Source: Cymodocea nodosa
Taxonomy: Eukaryota; Streptophyta; Magnoliopsida; Alismatales; Cymodoceaceae
DNA length: 64,000 nt
Assembly (NCBI GenBank): GCA_036874045.1
Contig: CM072344.1
Location: forward strand, 7,784,501 to 7,848,500
Direction: 5' to 3'
Shown: piece after piece, positions 34,926 through 46,770 of the stretch
Position numbering within the stretch: position 1 is the stretch's first letter
How the letters are laid out: every line of letters starts with the position of its first letter
Translations under genes and position numbers: made by a program
Notes under the pieces: generated by a model
What the model saw: only the letters and a program-made list of their open reading frames with translations
What the model was told of the DNA's origin: nothing
The model's database searches: none

Positions 34926-37174
34926 ATGCCTATTGGAAATGGTAATTTTTCTTTGTATGAAGGCCGGAATCTTAACCATCCTCTTTTATTTGATGGAATA
35001 CATTTTGAATATTGGAAATATAGGATGATAATCTTTCTTCAAAGTATAGATCACAAGCTATGGTTTGTAATTTCTAAACCATATTATTTGTTAACTATTC
35101 CTTATGATACTTGGATAGTTACTAAAAAAGAAAATGAAACTCTAAATGCAAAAGACTTAAATATCTTATTTTGTGCATTGACTTAAAAACAATTCATTAA
35201 AGTGTTGGCATATAAATCTACTTATGAGGTGTGACATGCATTAGAAGTTTCATATGAAGGTACTTCTCAAGTAAAGAGACTAAAATTAATATGTTAATTC
35301 ATAAGTATAAACTCTTTAAGATGCATGAAGACGAACGTATTTCTAAGATGTTTTCCAAATTCCTAGATATCATAAATTCTTTAAAATGCTTAGGAAAGAA
35401 TTTTGAACAGAAGGATTTGGTGAGAAAAATTCTCAGATCCCTAAGTTCTAAATGGTCTCAGAAAGTGACATCGATTGAGGAATCACAAGATTTAAATGTT
35501 TATACTATAAATGAACTTATAGGATTTAACTGCTTATGAAGTTCAATTAAATGATTCATTGAGTCACAACAAATTAAAAATGAAGAAAGAAATAACCTTC
35601 GAAATTAATTCAGATTTTGAAATATCAACTGATTCTAACGAATATTTGATTTTGCTGACTAGGAAATTCAAGAAAGCATGGAAAGATAGGAGACAACAAA
35701 GGAACAGAAATGGCAAACTCTCAACATCAAAGTCACTGAATGAAAAAAATTCTTCATCTAGAAGGTATATATGTTACAATTGTAAGAAACTTGGACATCT
35801 TTCTCTAGATTGTCCTATAAGGAAAAATGAAAAGCAAAGTAGGACAAACAAAAGAAGAAGGCTTAGAAAACTCAAAAAAATTTTACAAGAAAAAGGCTTT
35901 GAAGGTCACTTGAGATGACACATCAAAAGAGTCTAAATCTAAGGAATCATCATCAAAATCTTCACATTCAGAAGAAGAATAAGAGTCAGAAGGCGTTGCT
36001 CATGTGCGCTTCATGGCAGATGAGTCTAAGGTAATATTTGATCCAAAAAGTTATTTAAATTTTAACTTTGATGAATTATTATGTGCTTATCATGCATTAT
36101 TACAAAAACTTAAAGCTTGTAAATTGGAAAATAAGAATATTAGAAATTCTTTGTCTATTATGGAAGAAGAAAATTGTTTCTTGTCTATAACTTTAGAAAA
36201 GTTTAAATGTGATAATGAGAATTATGCTTTAGATTTGTATAAATTCAGATTTAATGAATGTGTCTTGCATGAACAAATACAAAATATAAATGCTAAAAAA
36301 TTAAAGATAGAATCTGAAAATAAAAAATTGAGAAACAACATAAATGATCATGAGTTAGAGATTGATAAATTAAAAATGAGAGAGCTAGAGTTAAATTCCA
36401 CCATTGAGAAATGAAATTTAAGTCAAACTAAGTTAGACAAGTTAACTAGTACTTGCGGTGTCATATAAATTTGGCTTAGAATTTGATTATCCTGAATACC
36501 CTGAATCTCAAGCCAACAAAAGATTTATTAGTAGCAGTTCAAGTAAATCTAAGACTAAAATTCCTTTTATTATGAAATAAGGTAATAAATATGAAGAAGT
36601 AGGTACTTCAAGGGATGAATCATGCAATAATAGTATAAATCAATGTGATTTATCTAAATGCACTTCTAACATGGCTAGCAATGTTTTAGAAAATCTTGTT
36701 TCTTGTTCTAGAAATTCAATTACTAATGTTTCTAAAATTTCAGACAATTGTAGCAAACTGGAAATTTAGAAACCTGAGCATGAAATTCAAAACATTGGTA
36801 GTAGACCAATTACTGGTTCTACATAATCTTTATCTAAAAATTCTTGTGTAGAAAAAGATTTTGTATGTACTAAAAATTTAAATACAAGTACAAAATCTTG
36901 GTACGATATAATTGAAATGTATGAGCATGACCAAAATAAATTAACATCTGATAAAAATCGATTTGATCTTGGTTATACTACATCTGAAAATAAAAAGAAT
37001 ATTAATAAGAGCAATAATTCTATATGTGAGTATGAAGCTAATGATAAATCTGTAGTACTTAAAACTAATAAGAATATAAATGATAATGTTAAACTATTCT
37101 TAAATAAAAGGAAAAAATATTCTTTTAATGAACTTGGTCCTCAAAGACATTGGGTACCAAGAAACAATTCTTAA
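34926..37174 (+). pseudogene. gag of element B (S2), full length but broken
   Basis: ATG 34926 (MPIGNGNFSLYEG). Order: UBN2-type domain; CCHC knuckle CYNCKKLGHLSLDC (about 35768-35810); acidic linker; then a long helical, Leu/Lys/Glu-rich tail with heptad character (36100-36414: ALLQKLKACKLENKNIRNSL, LRNNINDHELEIDKLKMREL) and a C-terminal Asn/Ser-rich part ending NELGPQRHWVPRNNS. Sirevirus Gag proteins are known for such coiled-coil extensions, for which binding to LC8-like proteins has been reported. There are several frameshifts and stops (near 35186, 35540, 35918 and 36414). The last codon is TAA 37172-37174, conserved in three copies. Confidence 0.9.
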
Positions 37175-37186
37175 TTTTTTTTGCAG
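37172..37186 (+). promoter_or_regulatory. gag/pol junction of B: in-frame TAA and acceptor-like TTTGCAG
   Basis: TAA (37172-37174), then TTTTTTTTG and CAG (37184-37186), then GAG AAA ACA in the same frame as gag. CTTAAT just upstream fits a plant branch point. The same layout occurs in F (46773-46759) and C (60918-60904). Suppression of the stop or a splice that removes it are both possible. Confidence 0.6.
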
Positions 37187-39450
37187 GAGAAAACAACATC
37201 AAAATGGATTTTAGATAGTGGAGCATCAAGTCACATGATTAGACAAAAAAGCTAACTGAAAAATTTTACAAATACCAAGAAAGAAAGTGTAATATTTGGA
37301 AACAAAAGTAAGGATAAAATCATAGGTATGGGCAATGTTCAAATAACTCCTACTTGTGTTATTTTGAATGTATTGTATGTAGAAATCCTAAGATTTAATT
37401 TGCTAAGTATTATAAAACTAATTGATAATGGATACTATGTATTGTTTGAAGATAATATATGCAAAATTATTGATAAAATTATAGATAAACTTAAGTTTAT
37501 TGCTAAAAGAAAAGGTTCTGTATGTATTTTATCTTTACCTTCTAGTGTAGTTGATTTAAATTCATGTTTGCTAGCTAAAATTAGTGATGCATATCTTTGG
37601 CATAGAAGGATGGGGCATATAAATACGAAACTGTTCCATAATTATTTAGTAAAAATTTAGTGAGAGGTTTACCAAAGATTAAATATTCAAAGGATTTCAT
37701 GTGTGATGTATGTGAGTTAGGTAAACTTCATAAAAACTCTTTTAAATCCAAAAATGATATATCAAGCAAGAGAATCTTAGAACATATACATATGGATCTA
37801 CTTGGACCAACAAGAATCATGAGTCTTGGTGGTAAATGGTATGTATTTGTTTTCGTAGATGACTTCTCTAGATACACTTGGGTATATTTTCTAGCATCTA
37901 AGATAGAAGTTTTTGAAACGTTTAAAATGTTTTGCAATCTTATTCAAAATGAACAAAGTGTCTCTGTTCAAAAACTTAGGAGTGATCATGGTACTGAATT
38001 TGAGAATGATCAAATGGATAATTACTATAAAGATCATGACGTTGATCATAGATATTCTTTTCCTAAAGTACCTTATCAAAATGGTATTGTTGAGAGAAAG
38101 AATCGATCACTTCAGGAAATGGCTAGAACTATGCTAAATAAACATAATTTACCTCAAAATCTTTGGGTTGAACAACTTGTTATATTATTAACAAAAGTCA
38201 CTTAAGACCTCTTGTTAATAAAACTCCTTTTGAAATTATGTATGTTAGGGTTCCAAAAATTTCCTATATGAAACCATTTGGTTGTAAGTGTTTTATTCTT
38301 AACACTAAGGATAAAAGGGTTAAATTTCAAGCCAAAGTGGATGAAGGAATTTTTGTAGGTTACTTTACTAGAAGTAAAGCCTATAGAGTTTATAATAAGA
38401 TTTCTAGAACCATTGAAGAAATCCTTCATGTGAGCTTCAATGAAAATTCTTTTAGAGAATCAAAATCTAAAGATGATATGATCAATTTCTCGAAAGAATT
38501 AGAGATTAATAGAGAAATTGAAGATTTATCTAAGAAAATAAAAAATATGAACTTAAATAATCAAACTAATGATCAAAGTGATGTACTTTCAAATGTTGAT
38601 GAGAATATTGAGGAAAATCATAGAAATTGGCATTATTCTTCATCACATCCCATCACTCAAGTCATTGGTAATATTAATAAGGGAGTTAAAACTAAAGCTT
38701 TTGTAAATTTGAATAATATGTGTATTTTTGTTTCTATGGTGGAACCAAAGAATATAGAGGAAGCATTATCTGATGAAAATTGGATAGTGTCAATGCAAGA
38801 TGAACTAAATCAATTCATAAGAAATGATGTTTGGGAATTAGTTTCTCCACCAGAAAATCAGTCCATAATAGCATTATCTGATGAAAATTGGATAATGATG
38901 TTTGGGAAAGAATATTTAAATATATACAAGGAGCTAAAAATTTTAGACTGTATTATTCTAAGAATAGTTCAATAGATCTTATAGGATATACTGATGCTAA
39001 TTACGCAAGATCTAAATCTAATAGAAAGAGTACTAGTGGCACATGTCAATTATTGGGAAATAATTTGGTGTCATGGATTAGTAAAAGCAAAACTATGTAG
39101 CACTTTCAACCACTAAAACTGAATATGTTACTGCTACATTGTGTTACACTCAGATTCTGTGGATAAGGTAAACTTTAGAAGATTTTGGATTATCTTATGA
39201 TACAACTAAGATTTATTGTAATAGTAGCTCTACAATAAATCTTTCCAAAAATCCTGTATTACATTCTAGAGCAAAGCATATAGAGGTTAGACATCATTTT
39301 TTAAGAGATAACATAATTAAAGAAAAAATTAAGTTAGGATTTGTGTCTAGTAAAAATCAATTAACTAATATATTTACAAAACCTCTAGATGAAAATACAT
39401 TCTACAACATAAGATTAAATTTAGGTATTTGTAGGCTATGTGATGTGTAA
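37187..39450 (+). pseudogene. pol of element B (S2), RT largely deleted
   Basis: Protease start (SKWILDSGASSHM, 37200), integrase zinc site (HRRMGH ... CDVCELGK) and core with HMDLLGP, RSDHGTEF and VERKN, all three acidic residues kept (37660-38205). The C-terminal integrase/RT-linker region is at 38238-38870. After ENQSII near 38870 the sequence jumps to YIQGAKNFRLYYSKN in RNase H, so nearly all of RT is missing; the join holds copied filler. RNase H then runs to TAA at 39448-39450 (LGICRLCDV), with several stops (for example near 39100). Frameshifts lie near 37660 and 38205. Confidence 0.92.
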
Positions 39451-41032
39451 AATGCTTAAACTCCACAAAAGATAAATATTGTTGATGATGTTGTTGACCT
39501 CATAGATATTATATATTTATCATAAATATCTAAGTAATATCTAAACTGCTACTTAAGGTACTATGTATTTACGATAAAATTATTGTAGTAACTTATTGAT
39601 TTTACTTATTTTTTCAAGTTTAATGGTTTTTCAAAATTTTAAGTAGAAATGTCAATGAAAAAACATTAAATTCCTCTAAAATCCTGAAAGTTTGATTAAG
39701 TGTTTTCTTTTGATCAATGGAAGTGCATATGATCAAGAATGAGTTTGACTTGATTGATTAAACTTGTAGAATAATTTATATGTAAATCATATTAAGCTAC
39801 TGATCAAAAGTATGAGCTTATTAAAATTGATTCATATTTTCAGTAAAATCATAGAAGTAAAAATTGTATGAGATTTGTGCATTATTGCATTTATATAAAT
39901 GAAATACATATATACTGTGCTTAAAATAAAAAGTGCTTACAAAGTGGAAATCTTTGAGATTCTATTGATTAGCTTGATCACAAGTCTCTTGTACTTGAGT
40001 AGATAGGTATGTAAGGATTGTTGTCCTGAAAAAGGACTCTTTAAATCTGGCAACCTAAGGTCCTGATCAGACCTAGGATTGTTGACTAAAAGCTCATTAT
40101 ACGGGTACATTAGAAAGCTTTTGTTTGACTCAAGCTTTTCAAACTAACTTTTGAAGAAAAATTATTTATATTTACTGTTTTGAAAATATAAAAGTTGTTT
40201 CATTAAATATAGATATCTTTACATCAAATATAGTTTCTACCAATATGATTGTTGATTTGTTGAATCTAAATTAGTACTTTTGAACATGTTTATTTGAGAT
40301 ACATTTTTTTATTCTTCTTGTGTTAATCATATTAAGTTTAAAGTTTTGTTTTGATTCATATATAGTTGGAATTGATTCTAGAAATCATTCTTGATGAATT
40401 CAAGATAACAGTAGTTTTTGAAAAATTTAAAGTATTGTTATAATTAACACTTATCTTATATAAGTATATTTTGTATGTTATTGAATTTATTTGAAATATA
40501 TTTGTAGGGGGAGGAATAACAATATCTAAAACAGATTAATATCATTCAAAATATAAACCTTAGTTAATCTGAGTTTAGTCCTCTTAAAATCTTGAAGAAA
40601 CATTTTAAAAGATAAACAAACTATTTTAGGTACATAGAATAGTTTACAGTGTTCTCAAGATAATATTTTTGATAAGTTACTCACAAATTGTAAGTTGTTT
40701 TCGGAAGCTTTCAGTTGAAAACATCCGAAACTTGCTTTTTAGTTAAGTATACTAATTAAACGTTATGTTATGTAAGGTAACGTGTAAAATTGCCTCTAAA
40801 CAACATTTTACTCATTAGGTTATGTAACTCAATGAGTTATGCTTAAATTCTCAAGTACCTTGATTGAATAAAGTTTATTCAATATTGATTTAAAACCCAA
40901 ACTTGACTAATAGACTCATTTAGTTATTGCTATAAAAACCTTATTTAAACATTTATTACATAGGAACTTAGGTTATCTTGTAATATCTTTATGAAAATCT
41001 TTCCTTCTTGTTTGCTCCTATAACCACCTACG
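39451..41032 (+). promoter_or_regulatory. Post-pol spacer of element A/B
   Basis: Non-coding. It contains a block strongly conserved in F, C and R2 (about 39960-40160; TTTAAATCTGGCAACCTAAG and the dyad CCTAAGGTC...GACCTAGG), a purine tract TGTAGGGGGAGGA near 40503-40515, inverted repeats (40690-40860) and TATAAAAA at 40931-40938, about 100 bp before the post-pol ATG. Confidence 0.6.
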
Positions 41033-42310
41033 ATGATATATTCAAAGTTCTACAAAGGGCATGGTAGAGGAATAGGAGGAGGTAGAGGAAATGCAAGAGG
41101 AAAATAAATAGATGAAGATGAAGTTCCACGTTCATGATTTAAAAAGATACTTCAAGTTGACAAAAGGTTAGCTAAAATATACAGTGATTATTTTTTTTCA
41201 GAAGAAATCCTTGATGAAGTTCGGTTAGAACTTAAACATATTGCTGAAAGTATACAATATATGGGAATTATAAGTAAATTTGATAGAGAATATCATATGA
41301 AATGTGCTGAGATAGAATTTTTAGAATAATATGTACAATACTTGGAAAAAGGAATAGGTTCATCAAATAGAATTCCTCAAACACCTATAAATGGAACACG
41401 ACGTACATCATTTGAGGAAGAACATGAATCTACAGTTCCTACACCTTTATTTGTAAAGGAAAAATAGGCAAATATTGTTGTAGATCAAGAAAATCTTGAA
41501 AGTCTTCAAAAGGAAATAGCTATAGAAAGTGCTTTAGAACTGAAATAGAAAACTTTTTTGGAACAAATTCATAAGAAAATAGCAATAATACAAGCAAAAG
41601 AGGAACTGACTTGTTACAAAAGGAAAAGAGTTAGAAAAATGAAACAAAAGTGATTGTTTTTAAGGAAACAAATTTAGTTGAAAAAGACAAATCAGATGAG
41701 GATTTAATTCCAAAGGACAATATATGTCTAGACATTGTACCTTATATTGCATCTAACAAACTAATTAGTTCAAAACATACTAAAATTGATGATGATAATG
41801 AAACATTGTTTTCATTTTCTAGAAAACTTGAAAAGAGATCAAAGCAATAAATTAGTTCAAGTTTTTCTATAGAATCAAGCCTTAATGATAAGGAAATTGA
41901 ATAATTAGAGCATCAGGCAGACGACATTGAATATGTTATTACAAATGTGCTTGAAAATATTGAGGCAGTAACTAGTTCAGAGGCTAGATTGTCTAAAGTA
42001 ATGCTATTGAAAAAGATAAGACTCCAAAAGAACTTAAAGTTGATCAACCTATTTCAGAATCTATAGAAATAGAGTCTAAGAATTCATAGCATATAGACAT
42101 GGACATATTTGTGGAAGAAAATGAAGAATTATGGATGGATACATAGGTTGTTGAATTTGTGGAAAATTTGAACTCTGAACATTCTGTAGAAATTAAATTA
42201 ATGGATGTTGCAGATATTGAAAATATTCTTTACACTGTTGAAGTTGAAGAATCAAGCTTACCTGAGCAGCTTTAAGAAAATATTTTGATAGAGGAACAAC
42301 ATGACATTCA
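41033..42310 (+). pseudogene. Post-pol ORF of element A/B, 3' truncated
   Basis: ATG 41033 (MIYSKFYKGHGRG) is preceded by ACCTACGAT as in element C. The sequence follows element C: RG-rich start, FKKILQVDKRLAKIYSDYFF-like helix, GIGSSNRIPQTPINGT, then the acidic region with NICLDIVPYIASNKLISS (41650-41850). There are many stops. It ends in mid-ORF at EEQHDI (42310), where filler and inverted element F sequence begin; the globular and poly-Q parts are absent. Confidence 0.75.
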
Positions 42311-42326
42311 AGTTTATATAACATAA

Positions 42327-43656
42327 TGTTACCTTATATAACATAACGTTTAGTTAGTACACTTTACTAAAATCAAGTTTCGAATGCTTCCTTCCGAAGA
42401 CAACACACATGCTACACTTAACATTATCTTAAGAACATTGTAAACTATTCTAACATTCTCTTCTTATGAATCTAAAATAGTTTGTTTGTCTTTTTAAATT
42501 GTTTCATCAAGATCTTAAGAGGACTTAAATTCAAATTAATCAAGATTTGTATTCTGAATTATATTAATCTATTTTGGACATTGTTAATCCTCCCCCTACA
42601 AATATACTTCTTATATATTCAATAACATACAAAATATACTTGTATAACAATAGATGTTAAGTATAACTATACTTTTAAATTTTCTTTTCAAAAACTTCCG
42701 TTATCCTGAATTTATCAAAAATGATTTCCAGAATCAATTCCTACTGTATATGAATCAAAACACAACTTTGAACTCAATATGATTAATTCAAGGAGAATAA
42801 AAGAATGTATCTCAAATAAACATTTTCAAAAGTACTAATATTGATTCAATAAATCAGTAGTCATATTGGTAGAAACTATATTCGATTCAAAAATATCTAT
42901 AATTAATGAAACAATGTTTCCTTTTCAAAAAAAGTAAATATTGATAATTTTCTTTAAAAGTTAGTTTGAAAAGCTTGAATCATACAAGAGCTTTCTAATG
43001 TACCTATGTAATGAGCTTTCAGTTAACAATCCCAGATCTGATTAGGACCTTAGGTTGCCAGATTTAAAGAATCCTTTTTCAAGACAACAATTCTTACATA
43101 CCTATCTACTCAAGTACAAAAGGCTCGTGATCAAACTAATCAATAAACTCTCAAAGATTTTCACTTTATAAGCACTTTTCATTTTAAGCACAATATATAT
43201 GTATTCCATTAATACAGATGTAATAAAACACAAATCTCATAAAATTTTTACTTCTATGATTTTACTGAAAATATAAATAAGTTTCAATAAGCTCATACTT
43301 TTGATTAACAATTTAAGATGATTTACATATAAATTATTCTACAAGTTTAATGAATCAAGTCAAATTTATGCATTATCATATGAACTTTCATTGATTCAAA
43401 GAAAACACTTAATCAAAATTTCAGAATTTCAAAAGTATTTAATGTTTTTCATTTACACTTCCACTAAAAATTGTGAAAACCATTAAAATTGATAAACTAC
43501 TTAAAATCAATAAGATACTACTATGATTTTACAATAAATACATAGTATCTTAAGCAGCAGTTTAGATATTACTTAGATATTTATGATAAGTATATAATAT
43601 CTATAAGGTGAACAACATCATCAATAATATTTATCTTTTTGTGGAGTTTAAGCATT
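42327..43656 (-). promoter_or_regulatory. Post-pol spacer of element F, truncated
   Basis: Inverted match to 39451-40785. It contains the conserved block (about 42960-43150) and the purine tract AGGGGGAGGATTAAC near 42600-42586. The promoter-like part next to the missing ORF is lost. No gene. Confidence 0.7.
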
Positions 43657-46600
43657 TTATACATCACATAGTCTACAAATACCCAAATTTAATCTTATGT
43701 TGCAGAATGTATTTTCATCTAGAGGTTTTATAAATATATCAGCTAATTGATTTTTACTAGACACAAATTCTAATTTAATTTTTCCTTTAATTACGTTATC
43801 TCTTAGAAAATGATGTCTAACCTCTATATGCTTCGCTCTAGAATGTAATACACGATTTTTGGAAAGATTTATTGTTGAACTACTGTCACAATAAATCTTA
43901 GTTGTATCATAACATAATCCAAAATCTTCTAAAGTTTGCCTTATCCACAGAATCTGAGTACAACACATTACAGTAGCAACATATTCAGCTTCTATAGTAG
44001 AAAGTGCTACACAGTTTTGCTTTTTACTAAACCATGACACCAAATTATTTCCCAATAATTGACATGTGCCACTGGTACTCTTTCTATCAGATTTAGATCC
44101 TACATAATCAGCATCAGTATATCCTATAAGATCTATTAAACTATTCTTAGAATAGTACAATTTCAAATTTTTAGTTCATTGTATATATCTAAATATTCTT
44201 TTAACAACAATTGAGTGTGATTCTTTCGTATTAGATTGAAATCTAGCACAAGCACAAACAACAAAAATAATATCAGGTCTACTAGTTGTCAAATAAAGTA
44301 AAGAATCAATCATACTTCTGTGTATTCTTTGATCTATTGATTTTCCTATGTCATCAATATCTAACTTTAAAGTACTTATAGGAGTTCCTCAAATCCTTGT
44401 ATTATTAAAATTAAATTTCTTAAGTATTTCATCTGCATATTTTTCTTGATTTAAAAATATACCTTTATCCATTTGCTTAATTTGAAGTCCTAGAAAATAT
44501 GAAAGTTCTCCTATCATACTCATTTCAAATTGACTAGTCATCTCTTTAGAAAATATTTTTATCAGTTTATCAAAGGTTGCTTCAAAGATTATATCATTGA
44601 CATATATTTGAATGACAATCTGATCTTTATCATCTCTTTTGATAAATAGAGTATGATCTACTTTTCCCATGATATATCTTTGTTCTATTAAAAAAGTAGA
44701 TAATCTTTCATACCATGATCTAGGTGCTTGCTTCAACCCATATAAGGCTTTCTTCAATTTATACACAAAGTCAGGATTTTTAATATCTTCAAATCCACGT
44801 GGTTGTTTTACATAAACTTCTTCATTAATTAAACCATTTAAAAATGCACTCTTTACATCCATTTGATATAATTTAAAATCCATATAACAAGCATAGGCCA
44901 ATAATATTCTAATACTTTCTAACCTAGCCAAAGGAGCAAATGTTTCATCATAATCTAGTCCTTCCTATGTATACCCTTGTGTAACTAATCTAGCTTTGTT
45001 TCTTATAACTTGACCAGTCTCATTAGTTTTGTTTCTAAAGATCCACTTTGTACCTATTATGGACTGATTTTCTAGTGGAGAGATTAATTCCCAAACATCA
45101 TTTCTAATGAATTGATTTAGTTCTTCTTGCATTGCCACTATCCAATTTTCATCAGATAATGCTTCTTCTATATTCCTTGGTTTCACCATAGAAACAAATA
45201 TACACATGCTATTTAAATGTACTGAAGCTCTAGTTTTAACTCCCTCATTAATATTACCAATGACTTGAGTAATGGGATGTGATGAAGAATAACGATAATT
45301 TCTTTGATTTTCCTCAATATTCTCATCAACATCTGAAAATTCATCACTTTCATCATTTGTTTGATCATTTAAGTTCATATTTTTGATTTTCTCAGATAAA
45401 TCTTCAATCTCTCTATTGATCTCTAACTCTTTTGGGAAATTGATCAAATCATCATTATCAGCTTTAGATTGAGATTCTCTAAAAGAATTTTCATTGAAGC
45501 TTACATGGAGGGTTTCTTCAATAGTTCTAGAAGTCTTGTTATATACTCTATAGGCTTTACTTCTAGTAGAGTAACATACAAAAATTCCTTCATCTGCTTT
45601 GGCTTGAAATTTATCCCTTTTATCCTTAGTATTAAGAATAAAACACTTGTAGCCAAAATGTTTCATATAGGAAATTTTTGGAACCCTATTAAACATAATT
45701 TCAAAATGAGTTTTATTAACATGAGGTCTTAAGTGAATTCTGTTAATAACATAACAAGCTATATTTACTACTTTAGCCCAAAGATTTTGAGGTAACTTAT
45801 GTTCATTCAACATAGTTCTGGCTATTTCTTGAAGTGATCTATTCTTTTTCTCAACAACACCATTTTGAGACGGTGCTCTTGGAAAAGAAAATCTGTGATC
45901 AATGCCATGATCTATACAGTAATTATTCATTTGATCATTATCAAATTCAGTACCATGATCACTCCTAAGTTTTTGAACAGAAACACTTTGTTCATTTTGA
46001 ACAAAATTGCAAAACATTTTAAACTTTTCAAAAACTTCTGTCTTAGATGCTAGAAAATATACCCAAGTGTATCTAAAGAAGTCATCTACTAAAACAAACG
46101 CATACCATTTACCACCAAGACTCATGATTCTTGTTGGTCTAAATAGATCTATATGTATAAGTTCTAAGACTCTCTTGCTTGAAATATCAGTTTTGGATTT
46201 ACAAGAGTTTTTGTGAAGTTTACCTAACTCACATGCATTACACATAAAGTCCTTTAAGTATTTAATCTTTGGTAAACCTCTCACTAAATGTTTTCTAGAT
46301 AGTTTATGTAACAGTTTCATATTTATATGCCCGATCCTTCTATGCCACAGATATGCATCACTAGTTTTAGCTAGCAAACATGAATTTAAATCAACTACAC
46401 TAGAAGGTAAAGATAAAATACATACAGAACCTTTTCTTTTAGCAATAAACTTAAGTTCATCTGTAGTTTTATCAATAATTTTGCATACATTATCTTCAAA
46501 CACTACATAATATCCATTCTCAATTAGTTTTATAACACTCAACAAATTAAATCCTAGGTTTTCTACATATAGTACATTTGAAATAACACAAGTCGAAGTT

Positions 46601-46770
46601 ATTTGAACATTACCCATACCTATGATTTTATCCTTGCTTTTGTTTCCAAATGTTACACTTCCTTTCATGGTATTTGTAAAATTTTGTAGTAGACTTTTCT
46701 GGTCGATCATGTGACTTGATGCTCCATTGTCCAAGATCCATTTTGATGTTGTTTCCTCCTGCAAAACAAA
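43657..46770 (-). pseudogene. pol of element F (S2), nearly complete
   Basis: The longest frame, 46764-44965, covers protease (WILDNGASSHM), integrase zinc site (HRRIGH ... CNACELGK), integrase core (IHIDLFRP, RSDHGTEF, VEKKN) and the integrase-RT linker. TAG after TQGYT (44964-44962) splits it from RT (44931-44389: [19 protein letters not shown], where Asn replaces the first catalytic Asp of YVDD). A short break follows, then RNase H (44166-43657: TDADYVGSKSD, STIEAEYVA, YCDSSSTINLS, ending LGICRLCDV). Three breaks and a damaged RT active site make it inactive. Confidence 0.94.

Larger units (their letters stand above)
30971..42310 (+). mobile_element. Element A/B: S2 Sirevirus-like retrotransposon, no 3' LTR
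   Basis: 5' LTR, primer site and gag (A) are followed by a partial LTR, a second primer site and a full gag, pol, spacer and post-pol ORF (B). The 3' end is lost: the post-pol ORF stops abruptly at about 42310, where inverted sequence of element F begins. The left flank is TTTTC (30966-30970); no matching duplication is found. The LTR-gag-LTR-gag-pol order repeats that of element E and suggests nesting followed by recombination. Confidence 0.85.
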
